Shown here piece after piece: positions 1 through 5,627 of a stretch of 6,332 nt of DNA (positions within the stretch are counted from its first letter, which is position 1; the number at the start of each line of letters is the position of its first letter). The DNA comes from an uncultured Clostridia bacterium. GTDB taxonomy: Bacteria; Bacillota; Clostridia; Christensenellales; UBA1242. Position numbers and translations under genes: made by a program. Location: positions 1-6,332 of the forward strand of contig CANRLJ010000049.1 of the NCBI GenBank assembly GCA_947631485.1, written 5' to 3'. The notes beneath the pieces are model-generated. The model saw only the letters and a program-made list of their open reading frames with translations, was not told the DNA's origin and made no database searches.

Positions 1-576
1 CATATATTTTTCAAAATCTGAAAAGATTTTTGGATTTTTGTCTCGGCTGTTGGACAAACCCCTCATTGGATATCGTGGATTTTCCTTGTTGCCAATCTCG
101 TTTCCTTCTTTGCCATCTTGCTGAAAATCAATTTTGGCAATACTCTGCGCAACACCTTCGTAGAATTCTCCTGTGGTTGGATCAATAAACTGAAATGTGT
201 CATCAAGTGTGTCTGGCGTGCTTCTTTCCACCTGTCTGCTTGTAACTTCCATATAGGGTTCACGGATGGTCACACGACGCCCCTCCATGTCCTCAAAACT
301 TTTGCGCGAAAGTCCTTCGTCCAAGTCCTCTGGACGAACAACCCCTTCCGTTTGCAAATTCTCCGTAGGTGCTTCACTCGTTTCTGTTGAAGCAATTTCA
401 ACCGTTGATGTGGTTGCAACACTTTTTTCAGAAAGGGGCATGCTGCTGCTTATCATAAGCCCTGCATTGCCAAATACAGACGAGGCAAACATCAAAGAAA
501 GCACAAGTCCCAAGACGCGATTTGTCCTCTTTTTTTGTTGGGAGTCAAAATAGAAGTTGGTCCTTTCTTTTCTCAT
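1..576 (-). CDS. Exported or membrane-anchored protein of unknown function, N-terminal part (C-terminus off left edge)
   Basis: An open frame of 192 codons runs from an ATG at 576 to the left edge with no stop, so the gene is partial. The start is supported by a GAGGTGAT ribosome-binding site (579-586) a few bases upstream and an extended -10 promoter beyond it. The N-terminus is basic (MRKERTNF; QQKKRTNR at residues 13-20). A hydrophobic stretch follows at about 21-35 (VLGLVLSLMFASSVF), and then GNA at 36-38, a possible signal-peptidase site. It is therefore probably exported, or anchored by an uncleaved N-terminal helix. Residues about 43-77 are rich in Ser, Thr and Glu and look like a flexible extracellular linker. 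The rest (about 78-192) is polar and acidic, with no motif I recognise. It is transcribed away from the cupin-GNAT gene and separated from it by a terminator, so it is an independent unit. I do not recognise the family. Confidence 0.8.
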   Translation of the reverse strand, partial: MRKERTNFYFDSQQKKRTNRVLGLVLSLMFASSVFGNAGLMISSSMPLSEKSVATTSTVEIASTETSEAPTENLQTEGVVRPEDLDEGLSRKSFEDMEGRRVTIREPYMEVTSRQVERSTPDTLDDTFQFIDPTTGEFYEGVAQSIAKIDFQQDGKEGNEIGNKENPRYPMRGLSNSRDKNPKIFSDFEKYM

Positions 577-578
577 AA

Positions 579-612
579 ATCACCTCAACATCTTTATGTT
601 TGAATTATAGCA
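579..612 (-). promoter_or_regulatory. Extended -10 promoter and ribosome-binding site of the exported-protein gene
   Basis: Read on the minus strand, TGCTATAAT lies at 612-604: a consensus TATAAT preceded by the TGn extension. The hexamer 17 bases upstream (TTATTT) is a poor -35, as is common for extended -10 promoters. Transcription would start near 597, giving a short leader. The leader contains GAGGTGAT (586-579), which matches the anti-Shine-Dalgarno sequence and sits just before the ATG at 576. Confidence 0.65.
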
Positions 613-680
613 AAAAGCATCAAAAAAATAAATAGTTTTATATAAAAATTTTGACACAATTTTGTGAGGCTTTTACATTA

Positions 681-714
681 AAAAAGAGGAGGCGCTTTGA
701 CCTCCTCTTTTTGT
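681..714 (-). terminator. Intrinsic terminator of the cupin-GNAT gene (possibly bidirectional)
   Basis: A perfect 12-bp inverted repeat pairs 681-692 (AAAAAGAGGAGG) with 701-712 (CCTCCTCTTTTT) around an 8-base loop. Its core is a 7-bp G/C-rich stem. On the minus strand the stem is followed by an unbroken T run, and it begins about 20 bases past the stop of the cupin-GNAT gene at 733. On the plus strand it is followed by G and seven T, so it could also stop transcription from the left, but no plus-strand gene ends here. It insulates the two minus-strand genes from each other. Confidence 0.85.
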
Positions 715-732
715 TTTTTTCATTGTGTTGCT

Positions 733-1599
733 TTATTTTAACTTTTTCATATATAAGTTTCGCAAAAATCCGTTTGCAACTTTTTGTTCCCCAACAAACT
801 CCAAGCCGACTCTTTCAAGCGTTTTGCAACTGCCAATGTTGTCTGGGTGAGCCATGGAGATGATGTAATCAAAGCCTCTGTCTTTGGCAATTTGCAATTC
901 CTTCTTTTGAAGGTGTGTGGTGATGCCAAGCCCTCTGTATTGTGGCAACACCAGGTTTCCGCCAAGTTCGGCGATTTGTGTTGATTGAGGCAGTCCAAAA
1001 TCCTTCTTAAAATCAGCCAACATTGTTTGAGAAACATACAGTTGTGCCATGCCAACAAGTTTATCTCCATCATATGCACCATACAAAGGAGCGTAGTTCT
1101 TTTCGTCAAACATGCTGTCATATTCCCATTGTTCATATGGGATAAAGTATTGTGGGTTATCCAGCCCCTTCAGCACGATGTCAATCAACTTTAAGAGTTG
1201 GTCTTTGTCCTTTTTTGGAACTTTCTTAAATGTCAACGAAACAATGTCAGAAACTTTCTTCGTCTCTCCCTGAGCGGCAGACCAAGCAGGGTTGCACATT
1301 GCAACAAATGTCCCCTTGGATTCCTCTCCCCAGAAATACCACAGTCCTTTTTCTATAAAGATTGCGTCGCCCTCGTGCAAGTCGTAGATTTCATTTCTGA
1401 AGAAAATTCTGCCGTGTCCGCTTTTGCAATAAATCATCTCGTCAACTTGAGTGTTTCGATACCAATCCTGAACAGGATGACGCCCATTTATTTCAATGAC
1501 TGCACAGTCGATGTTTTTTGTGCCAAAAGGATATTCATGCCCTTTGCAAGTTTTTGTTTTCCAATTTTCTCTTTGAGATTTGTGAATTACCTTTTCCAT
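733..1599 (-). CDS. Cupin-GNAT fusion protein (predicted N-acetyltransferase with N-terminal cupin domain)
   Basis: This is a 288-residue two-domain protein. Residues about 28-105 look like a cupin beta-barrel: a first block around NTQVDEMIYCKSGHGRIFF (49-67), then GDAIFIEKGLWYFWG (77-91), and NPAW at 103-106. The usual metal-binding His residues of both cupin motifs are not evident, so this barrel may bind a ligand rather than catalyse. Residues about 120-288 are a GNAT acetyltransferase domain. LYGAYDGDKLVGMAQLYV (172-189) fits the central strands. The acetyl-CoA loop is Q220-YR-G223-L-G225 in the Q-x-x-G-x-G pattern. HPDNIGSCKTLERVGLEFVGE (251-271) fits motif B. The ATG at 1599 has a strong AAGGAGG site (positions 1605-1611) six bases before it. 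The gene is monocistronic, divergent from the plus-strand operon and closed by a terminator. A cupin in front of a GNAT suggests ligand-gated acetyl transfer or coupled sensing and modification; the substrate is unknown. The GNAT assignment is firm and the cupin assignment good. Confidence 0.85.
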   Translation of the reverse strand: MEKVIHKSQRENWKTKTCKGHEYPFGTKNIDCAVIEINGRHPVQDWYRNTQVDEMIYCKSGHGRIFFRNEIYDLHEGDAIFIEKGLWYFWGEESKGTFVAMCNPAWSAAQGETKKVSDIVSLTFKKVPKKDKDQLLKLIDIVLKGLDNPQYFIPYEQWEYDSMFDEKNYAPLYGAYDGDKLVGMAQLYVSQTMLADFKKDFGLPQSTQIAELGGNLVLPQYRGLGITTHLQKKELQIAKDRGFDYIISMAHPDNIGSCKTLERVGLEFVGEQKVANGFLRNLYMKKLK

Positions 1600-1623
1600 T
1601 TGTCCTCCTTCAACATGCCCGAG

Positions 1624-1635
1624 CCAAAATTTTGG
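1624..1635. promoter_or_regulatory. Perfect 12-bp palindrome, candidate operator for the cupin-GNAT gene
   Basis: CCAAAATTTTGG is a perfect dyad. It lies immediately downstream of the predicted transcription start (about 1636) of the minus-strand cupin-GNAT gene, between its -10 box and ribosome-binding site. GCCAAAAT, which contains one half-site, recurs at 1670-1677. The position suits a repressor site, but no regulator gene lies in the window and A/T-rich dyads arise easily by chance. The regulatory role is inference. Confidence 0.35.
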
Positions 1636-1642
1636 GCACTCA

Positions 1643-1648
1643 ATTATA
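1643..1648 (-). promoter_or_regulatory. -10 box (TATAAT) of the cupin-GNAT gene
   Basis: A consensus TATAAT on the minus strand lies about 44 bases upstream of the ATG at 1599. No convincing -35 is found at 16-18 bases; TTGGCG occurs 20 bases upstream, which is too far for a standard site. The promoter may be weak or need an activator. A second, overlapping -10-like TATACT lies slightly further upstream. Confidence 0.5.
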
Positions 1649-1740
1649 GAATAAGTATATCATAAATGCGCCAAAATCTCCAAACTTTCGGTGGAAATAT
1701 TTTGCACTTCCCGAGGAGGTGGATGTTTGGATGCGAAGGC

Positions 1741-1769
1741 TTGACTTTTGTTTGAAAAATCTTTATAAT
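1741..1769 (+). promoter_or_regulatory. Near-consensus housekeeping promoter of the five-gene operon
   Basis: TTGACT at 1741-1746 and TATAAT at 1764-1769 are separated by exactly 17 bases, so 11 of 12 hexamer positions match the sigma-70/sigma-A consensus. Transcription should start near 1776. The ribosome-binding site TGAGGA (1776-1781) then lies at the very 5' end of the mRNA and the first start codon is the ATG at 1790, a leader of only about 14 bases. The strength of the match suggests efficient, largely constitutive expression. Confidence 0.85.
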
Positions 1770-1789
1770 CAGTTGTGAGGATTCGTGAT

Positions 1790-2254
1790 ATGGAAATAAG
1801 ACTGATTGAAGACGGCGAAGTTGAAGAGTGTGCCAAGATGATTTCAAAAAGCGTTTATTCTATGAGCGATTTTTATCCACCCAAAATCATTGAGGCTTCT
1901 GTTTCTCATTTTAACGCCGACACAATCAGAAAAAAGATAAATAGGCATTTTTATGTTGTTGTCGAAAACGGCAAAATTATTGGATGCGGAGGAATTGACA
2001 AAAAACGAGACAACGCAGACTGTGGCATTGTTTTTTGTGTTTTTATAGACCCCGAACATCAAAAGAAAGGTGTTGGCAGAAAACTGCTGCAAAAACTTGA
2101 ATCGGACGAGGTTGTTGCTGGGTGCAAAAAAATCTTGGTGCCATCATCCATTTCTGCCGTGCCATTTTACAGAAAATGTGGCTATGAGCATATTGACGAA
2201 AACTTAAATTTTGAAAACACCAAATTTTGGTTGGAAAAGAGGATAAAAAAATGA
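1790..2254 (+). CDS. GNAT family N-acetyltransferase
   Basis: This 154-residue protein has the usual length of a single-domain GNAT enzyme, which moves an acyl group from acetyl-CoA to an amine. Strand pair HFYVVVENGKIIGCGGI (53-69) and FCVFIDPEHQ (82-91) lead into the CoA loop Q91-KK-G94-V-G96, the classical Q-x-x-G-x-G. The C-terminal AVPFYRKCGYEHI (123-135) is the typical motif B helix with FYxkxGY. A GTG at 1775 could extend the frame by five codons, but it lies at or before the predicted transcription start. The ATG at 1790, eight bases after TGAGGA, is therefore preferred. It is the first gene of the operon, and its TGA overlaps the ATG of the next gene (ATGA at 2251-2254), implying translational coupling. 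Its substrate cannot be read from sequence. It is a separate, shorter GNAT than the divergently encoded cupin-GNAT. Confidence 0.92.
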   Translation: MEIRLIEDGEVEECAKMISKSVYSMSDFYPPKIIEASVSHFNADTIRKKINRHFYVVVENGKIIGCGGIDKKRDNADCGIVFCVFIDPEHQKKGVGRKLLQKLESDEVVAGCKKILVPSSISAVPFYRKCGYEHIDENLNFENTKFWLEKRIKK

Positions 2255-3465
2255 ATAAAAACGAAACCATAAACCTTATTTGTGATTATCTTTTAAAAAA
2301 ACATAAAGATTACATCTTGTTTATCGCTTTGGTTGGCAGTGCCGCTCACAACGCAATGTATGCCGGAGTCAGCGACATTGATTTCATATTCATCACCAAA
2401 GGGATGGACAAGGTCAGAAATCAGGACATAATGAATTTCATCCGAAAAAATTGCACTGATTTTAAGATTGACACATCTTTCACATCCGACTTAGAGACAA
2501 GAAATTGCCATTGTTTAAACTTCAAAGCAATGCAAGGCTTGTATCAAGTGCAAAAGGGCGCGACACAATCCTTATATCACAATCCAAGTTTCACATACAA
2601 AATTGACGAAGAGGCAATCAAAAATGTTGCCAGAGTTGACTGCTTGGCGGACATCACCGAAGTCAGAAGAATTGTGGCAGACTTTGACAATTGGCCAGAC
2701 AAAGAAAACGGACAAAGAAAGTTGTTGAAAACAACCTATTATGCATTGAAAAAATACTTCATTTTGAAAGATATTTTTCCAAAAAATGTCAACGACTGTC
2801 TGGAAAAGTTTCGCTTGGAGTCTGGCATGGTTTTAAACTCAAATGTTGAGGCATTTTTGCACAAACAAGTCACAAGCCAAGCCGAATTTGAAAAGTTGAA
2901 GGATTTTTGTTTTGGGGTGACAAACTTTTTGATTGACGCCCTAAACAACAGAGAAGCGGTGGAAAGCGTTTCTTTAGACATCAGAGTCAATGTCAAAGAC
3001 ACCATTTTCAAAGTCAGAGTTTGCGGAATTGTTGAGAACAATGGCAAATATCTTCTTGTTGATATGGGCGTTGGAAATTATTGGTGTGCTCCGGGCGGAC
3101 ACGTTGAGTGGTTTGAAAACTCAGAAAAAGCCGTCGTCAGAGAAGTTGAAGAAGAAACGGGCATGAAGGTTGAGGTTTCAAACTTGTTTCTCGTGCATGA
3201 AAACTTTTATTATAATGTCAAAAACACCAAGTTCCATGAGATTGCCTTTTATTATTTGCTCCGCGTGAAGAAAGGGGCAAAAATCATCGGCTCCCAAGTG
3301 ATTGAAGAGTTTGACAAGGGCAAAAAAGATGTTTTGAAATTTAAGTGGTTTTCAAAGAAAGAGATTGAAAACATAGAACTTAAACCAGCAATTTTGAAGG
3401 AATTCATTGTGCAAGACAAACTAAGCAGTCTGTCACACATAATAAAAAGGAGAATTGAGGACTAG
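2251..3465 (+). CDS. Nucleotidyltransferase-Nudix hydrolase two-domain protein
   Basis: This is a 404-residue protein in three parts. Residues about 1-90 carry the polymerase-beta-type nucleotidyltransferase signature: G29-S30, eleven residues, then D42-I-D44, where the two Asp residues would bind metal; D74 in FKIDTSF may be the third carboxylate. Residues about 125-245 look mostly helical, like the second domain of aminoglycoside-type or MNT-like nucleotidyltransferases. Residues about 250-404 are a Nudix domain with a perfect Nudix box, G283-x5-E289-x7-R297-E298-V-x-E301-E302-x-G304-M305, in the context APGGHVEWFENSEKAVVREV. The predicted chemistry is transfer of a nucleotidyl group plus hydrolysis of a nucleoside-diphosphate-linked compound; both substrates are unknown. 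The ATG at 2251 has AGAGGA seven bases upstream and is preferred to an in-frame TTG at 2227. It overlaps the genes on both sides (ATGA before, TAGTG after). The Nudix call is very strong and the nucleotidyltransferase call strong. Confidence 0.9.
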   Translation: MNKNETINLICDYLLKKHKDYILFIALVGSAAHNAMYAGVSDIDFIFITKGMDKVRNQDIMNFIRKNCTDFKIDTSFTSDLETRNCHCLNFKAMQGLYQVQKGATQSLYHNPSFTYKIDEEAIKNVARVDCLADITEVRRIVADFDNWPDKENGQRKLLKTTYYALKKYFILKDIFPKNVNDCLEKFRLESGMVLNSNVEAFLHKQVTSQAEFEKLKDFCFGVTNFLIDALNNREAVESVSLDIRVNVKDTIFKVRVCGIVENNGKYLLVDMGVGNYWCAPGGHVEWFENSEKAVVREVEEETGMKVEVSNLFLVHENFYYNVKNTKFHEIAFYYLLRVKKGAKIIGSQVIEEFDKGKKDVLKFKWFSKKEIENIELKPAILKEFIVQDKLSSLSHIIKRRIED

Positions 3466-4535
3466 TGCCACAACTTGAAATGGTGATAAATCATATAAAA
3501 TTTGTGATAGAGTCAAATGACCAGTCTTTGATTGAAGAGCAAAGAGTTTTGCTGTCCAAAAATATTTTTTCGTTCCAACAAGATGTCAAAGAAGAAGTTT
3601 GTTTGCATTATATAAAGGACCAACGCGCATATGACGATGTGCTAAACACTTTGATGGCACAAAAACTGCAAGCAATAAACACCTTTAAAAGCGAACAACA
3701 TTTCAAAGGAACATACAAGGGTTTGCCTGCCTTCAGAAAGGACAACAACGAATATTGCGTCATATCTGACCACAACGAATTTTGGTTTGTCGCAAATCCA
3801 AAGATTGACACCTCTATTTTCATCCCAAGGCTGATTACAGAGTTGATGCTGAGAAAGATGGAGGACAGAGGTGCGGTTTTAAGTCACACCACCGGCATAC
3901 AGTTTGAGGACAGAGGTCTCTTTTTGACAAGCAACGCCGGAGGCGGAAAGACCACTCTTATGACCAAGATCTTTGACGCCGGGCAGGAAATTGGATTGCT
4001 TTCAAATGACAGAGTTTTCTCGCATTTTGAAAGAAACGCCGTTCCAATGATGGAATATGTTCCCTTTCAGGTGAGGTTTGACATAAACACCATCTACTCC
4101 AACCCAAACTTGGTGAGATTTTTCACTCAAACAAGGCAGATGGACAGAGTTCAACAAAGAGGAAAGGGCGAAGTTTCTTTGCGCGACATGACGGCGATTT
4201 ATCCTAAACTTAAGATAAGCAGTGCCTCAAAAATTGACTACATTTTGATTCCTCAAATAAACCTCTCCGACTTGGAGGGAAGAAGATTTGTAATTCAGCC
4301 TGCAAGCCCAGAGTTGGTGAAACAAGTTTTGACCAAAAACACGTTCACGCCATACGATGCCGAAAGTCCTCGCCAGCCTTGGCTCTACCCAAGAGTTAAG
4401 AGCGAACAAGAGTTGGCGGAGCAGTCAAGATTGTTTGTTCAAAAGATGACAGTTGTGCCAGCATACACTGTTGCATATCAACCAAAAGCGTCAAGCAAAG
4501 AAATTTGTCAGGAAATAGCAAGGTTAACGAAATGA
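3465..4535 (+). CDS. HPr kinase-like P-loop protein
   Basis: A 356-residue protein begins at GTG 3465, which shares a base with the preceding TAG. GAGG at 3457-3460 is its ribosome-binding site; the ATG at 3480 lacks one. The N-terminal 80 residues or so look helical and are unassigned. The core at about 130-230 resembles the HPr kinase/phosphorylase C-terminal domain. H141 in VLSHTTGIQFEDRG precedes a glycine-rich P-loop SNAGGGKTT (156-164, with K162 and T163). LLSNDRVF (178-185) follows, as in the acidic motif after the P-loop of HPrK and PEP-carboxykinase-like folds. The C-terminal part (about 230-356) is unassigned. The protein probably binds ATP and phosphorylates a Ser/Thr or small-molecule substrate. 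No HPr or PTS gene is nearby, so carbon-catabolite control is not supported. HPrK-like proteins are also known in peptide natural-product clusters, for example lasso-peptide kinases. The stop overlaps the next start (ATGA at 4532-4535). Confidence 0.75.
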   Translation: MPQLEMVINHIKFVIESNDQSLIEEQRVLLSKNIFSFQQDVKEEVCLHYIKDQRAYDDVLNTLMAQKLQAINTFKSEQHFKGTYKGLPAFRKDNNEYCVISDHNEFWFVANPKIDTSIFIPRLITELMLRKMEDRGAVLSHTTGIQFEDRGLFLTSNAGGGKTTLMTKIFDAGQEIGLLSNDRVFSHFERNAVPMMEYVPFQVRFDINTIYSNPNLVRFFTQTRQMDRVQQRGKGEVSLRDMTAIYPKLKISSASKIDYILIPQINLSDLEGRRFVIQPASPELVKQVLTKNTFTPYDAESPRQPWLYPRVKSEQELAEQSRLFVQKMTVVPAYTVAYQPKASSKEICQEIARLTK

Positions 4536-5626
4536 AAAATAATGAATATTTGATAACATATTTTCCATCAACGCCAAAGACTGAGCGCATTGGAATTTTA
4601 ACATGGCCGTATCTTGCGCAGTTGATTGGAAAGGCATTTGATATTGAAACCATCTACTCAGTAAATGTTTTAAATTCCTTCAAAACGCACTCCAAAGAGA
4701 CCGTGCAAGAATATCTGAATTTTTTGACGCAAAATGGTGTTGATTTAAAAGAGACATATTTTGATTGTCAGCATTTGGAAGAAATCCAAAAAACAATCAC
4801 AAGGATGTTTGATGAAGGGCTGATAAAAAAGGAAAAACAGACGATATACAAGTGCGATTGTGGCAAAGTGGAAGGAATAATAACCGAACTCAATCTTCAA
4901 AATCAAAATGCGAAACTGTATTCCATAAAGGATGGCAAGCCCGTTTGCAATTTCTGCAACACCCAGTGCAAACCGCATGAAGAAGAGGTTTTGGTGCTTC
5001 CTGTCAGCACAGAGAAAATTCAAGAGATAAGCATTGTGCCAACATGTTTCAAGCAATATTTCTGTGACCTATACAAAAGGTTTGACAAGCAATGTTTTGT
5101 CATCTCCAAAAGCCGCGAAACAGGGGTAAAAGTTTGTCTCGGCGGAAAAGATTTCAACATTGATGTGGATTTCACATGGATGCTGTTTCCAAGTTTGTTG
5201 CCGAACAAAAACAAAATAATCATTGCGGGAAACAGACACACCTTCAAGATGATGAAGGCACACTATGTGAACAGCGTTTTGCAGAAAAAACCGATAACAT
5301 TTTTGGCGACATCCTACAATGTGAAAAATCCAGACTTTGATGAGGCAAGCGCTTTCTATGAAATTGATGACAACAACTACAAAAAACTGTTTTTGCTTTA
5401 TCATCAGCGTTGGAACAACCACTCGCAGCCAAGAGTGTGGGACAAGTCGATATACAAATTTTTGAAAGGAATTTCGGAAGACAAAAGAAAACAGTTGTAT
5501 GACACAATCTTGCATGCAAATTTCAATTTGGATGCCTCAATGGAAGAAAATCTGAACACGCTTGTAAAGAACATCAATTTGGCAAAAAACAACAGAGAAA
5601 CAAACAAAAAGACTGAGGAGGAATAA
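4532..5626 (+). CDS. Class I aminoacyl-tRNA synthetase-like protein (methionyl-type fold, degenerate motifs)
   Basis: This 364-residue protein resembles the catalytic half of a class Ia synthetase but is far shorter than a real MetRS. Near the N-terminus, TPKTERIGILTWPYLAQLIG (14-33) lines up with the HIGH region, but HIGH reads RIGI, so both His are lost. CDCG (108-111), CNFC (139-142) and C146 form a likely zinc-binding insert where MetRS has its knuckles. FVISKSRETGVKV (189-201) resembles the ISRxxxxGIPVP segment. DVDFTWMLFPSLL (211-223) resembles the YVWFDA block, and IIIAGNRHTFKMMKAHYV (229-246) resembles the GKDxxxFH block. No KMSKS loop follows. The C-terminal 80 residues are helical and charged, and no tRNA anticodon-binding domain is apparent. 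The ATG at 4532, with AAGG eight bases upstream, is preferred to TTG 4505. It may activate an amino acid-like acid, or bind a ligand without catalysis. The fold call is inference from motif order; the exact reaction is unknown. Confidence 0.65.
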   Translation: MKNNEYLITYFPSTPKTERIGILTWPYLAQLIGKAFDIETIYSVNVLNSFKTHSKETVQEYLNFLTQNGVDLKETYFDCQHLEEIQKTITRMFDEGLIKKEKQTIYKCDCGKVEGIITELNLQNQNAKLYSIKDGKPVCNFCNTQCKPHEEEVLVLPVSTEKIQEISIVPTCFKQYFCDLYKRFDKQCFVISKSRETGVKVCLGGKDFNIDVDFTWMLFPSLLPNKNKIIIAGNRHTFKMMKAHYVNSVLQKKPITFLATSYNVKNPDFDEASAFYEIDDNNYKKLFLLYHQRWNNHSQPRVWDKSIYKFLKGISEDKRKQLYDTILHANFNLDASMEENLNTLVKNINLAKNNRETNKKTEEE

Positions 5627-5627
5627 G

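Noticed and set aside
651..679. Plus-strand promoter-like TTGACA with TACATT 17 bases downstream
   Set aside because: Transcription would start inside the terminator hairpin at about 686 and stop at once; no plus-strand gene follows. Probably chance in A/T-rich intergenic DNA.
651..863. Plus-strand open frame across the terminator and the end of the cupin-GNAT gene
   Set aside because: It has no ribosome-binding site, crosses the terminator hairpin, and is antisense to a well-supported gene; its protein is low-complexity and Phe/Leu/Cys-rich, as expected for a shadow frame.
1680..1730. Possible hairpin CCAAAC ... GTTTGG with inner TCGG/CCGA
   Set aside because: Arms are short with a large interrupted loop, there is no T run, and no gene ends here; not convincing as terminator or riboswitch.
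1775..1789. GTG at 1775 as start of the first GNAT gene
   Set aside because: It lies at or before the predicted transcription start and has no ribosome-binding site in the mRNA; the ATG at 1790 has TGAGGA at good spacing.
2227..2250. In-frame TTG at 2227 as start of the nucleotidyltransferase-Nudix gene
   Set aside because: The ATG at 2251 has AGAGGA seven bases upstream and forms a standard ATGA overlap; the extension shows no family features.
4505..4531. In-frame TTG at 4505 as start of the aaRS-like gene
   Set aside because: It would overlap the upstream gene by about 30 bases without need; the ATG at 4532 gives an ATGA overlap with AAGG eight bases before it.
5104..5118. ISKS in the aaRS-like protein as a KMSKS loop
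   Set aside because: It precedes the WF/DA-like and GKD-FH-like blocks, where class Ia enzymes have the ISRxxxxG segment; KMSKS should come after them. It remains an alternative if the protein is from another class I branch.
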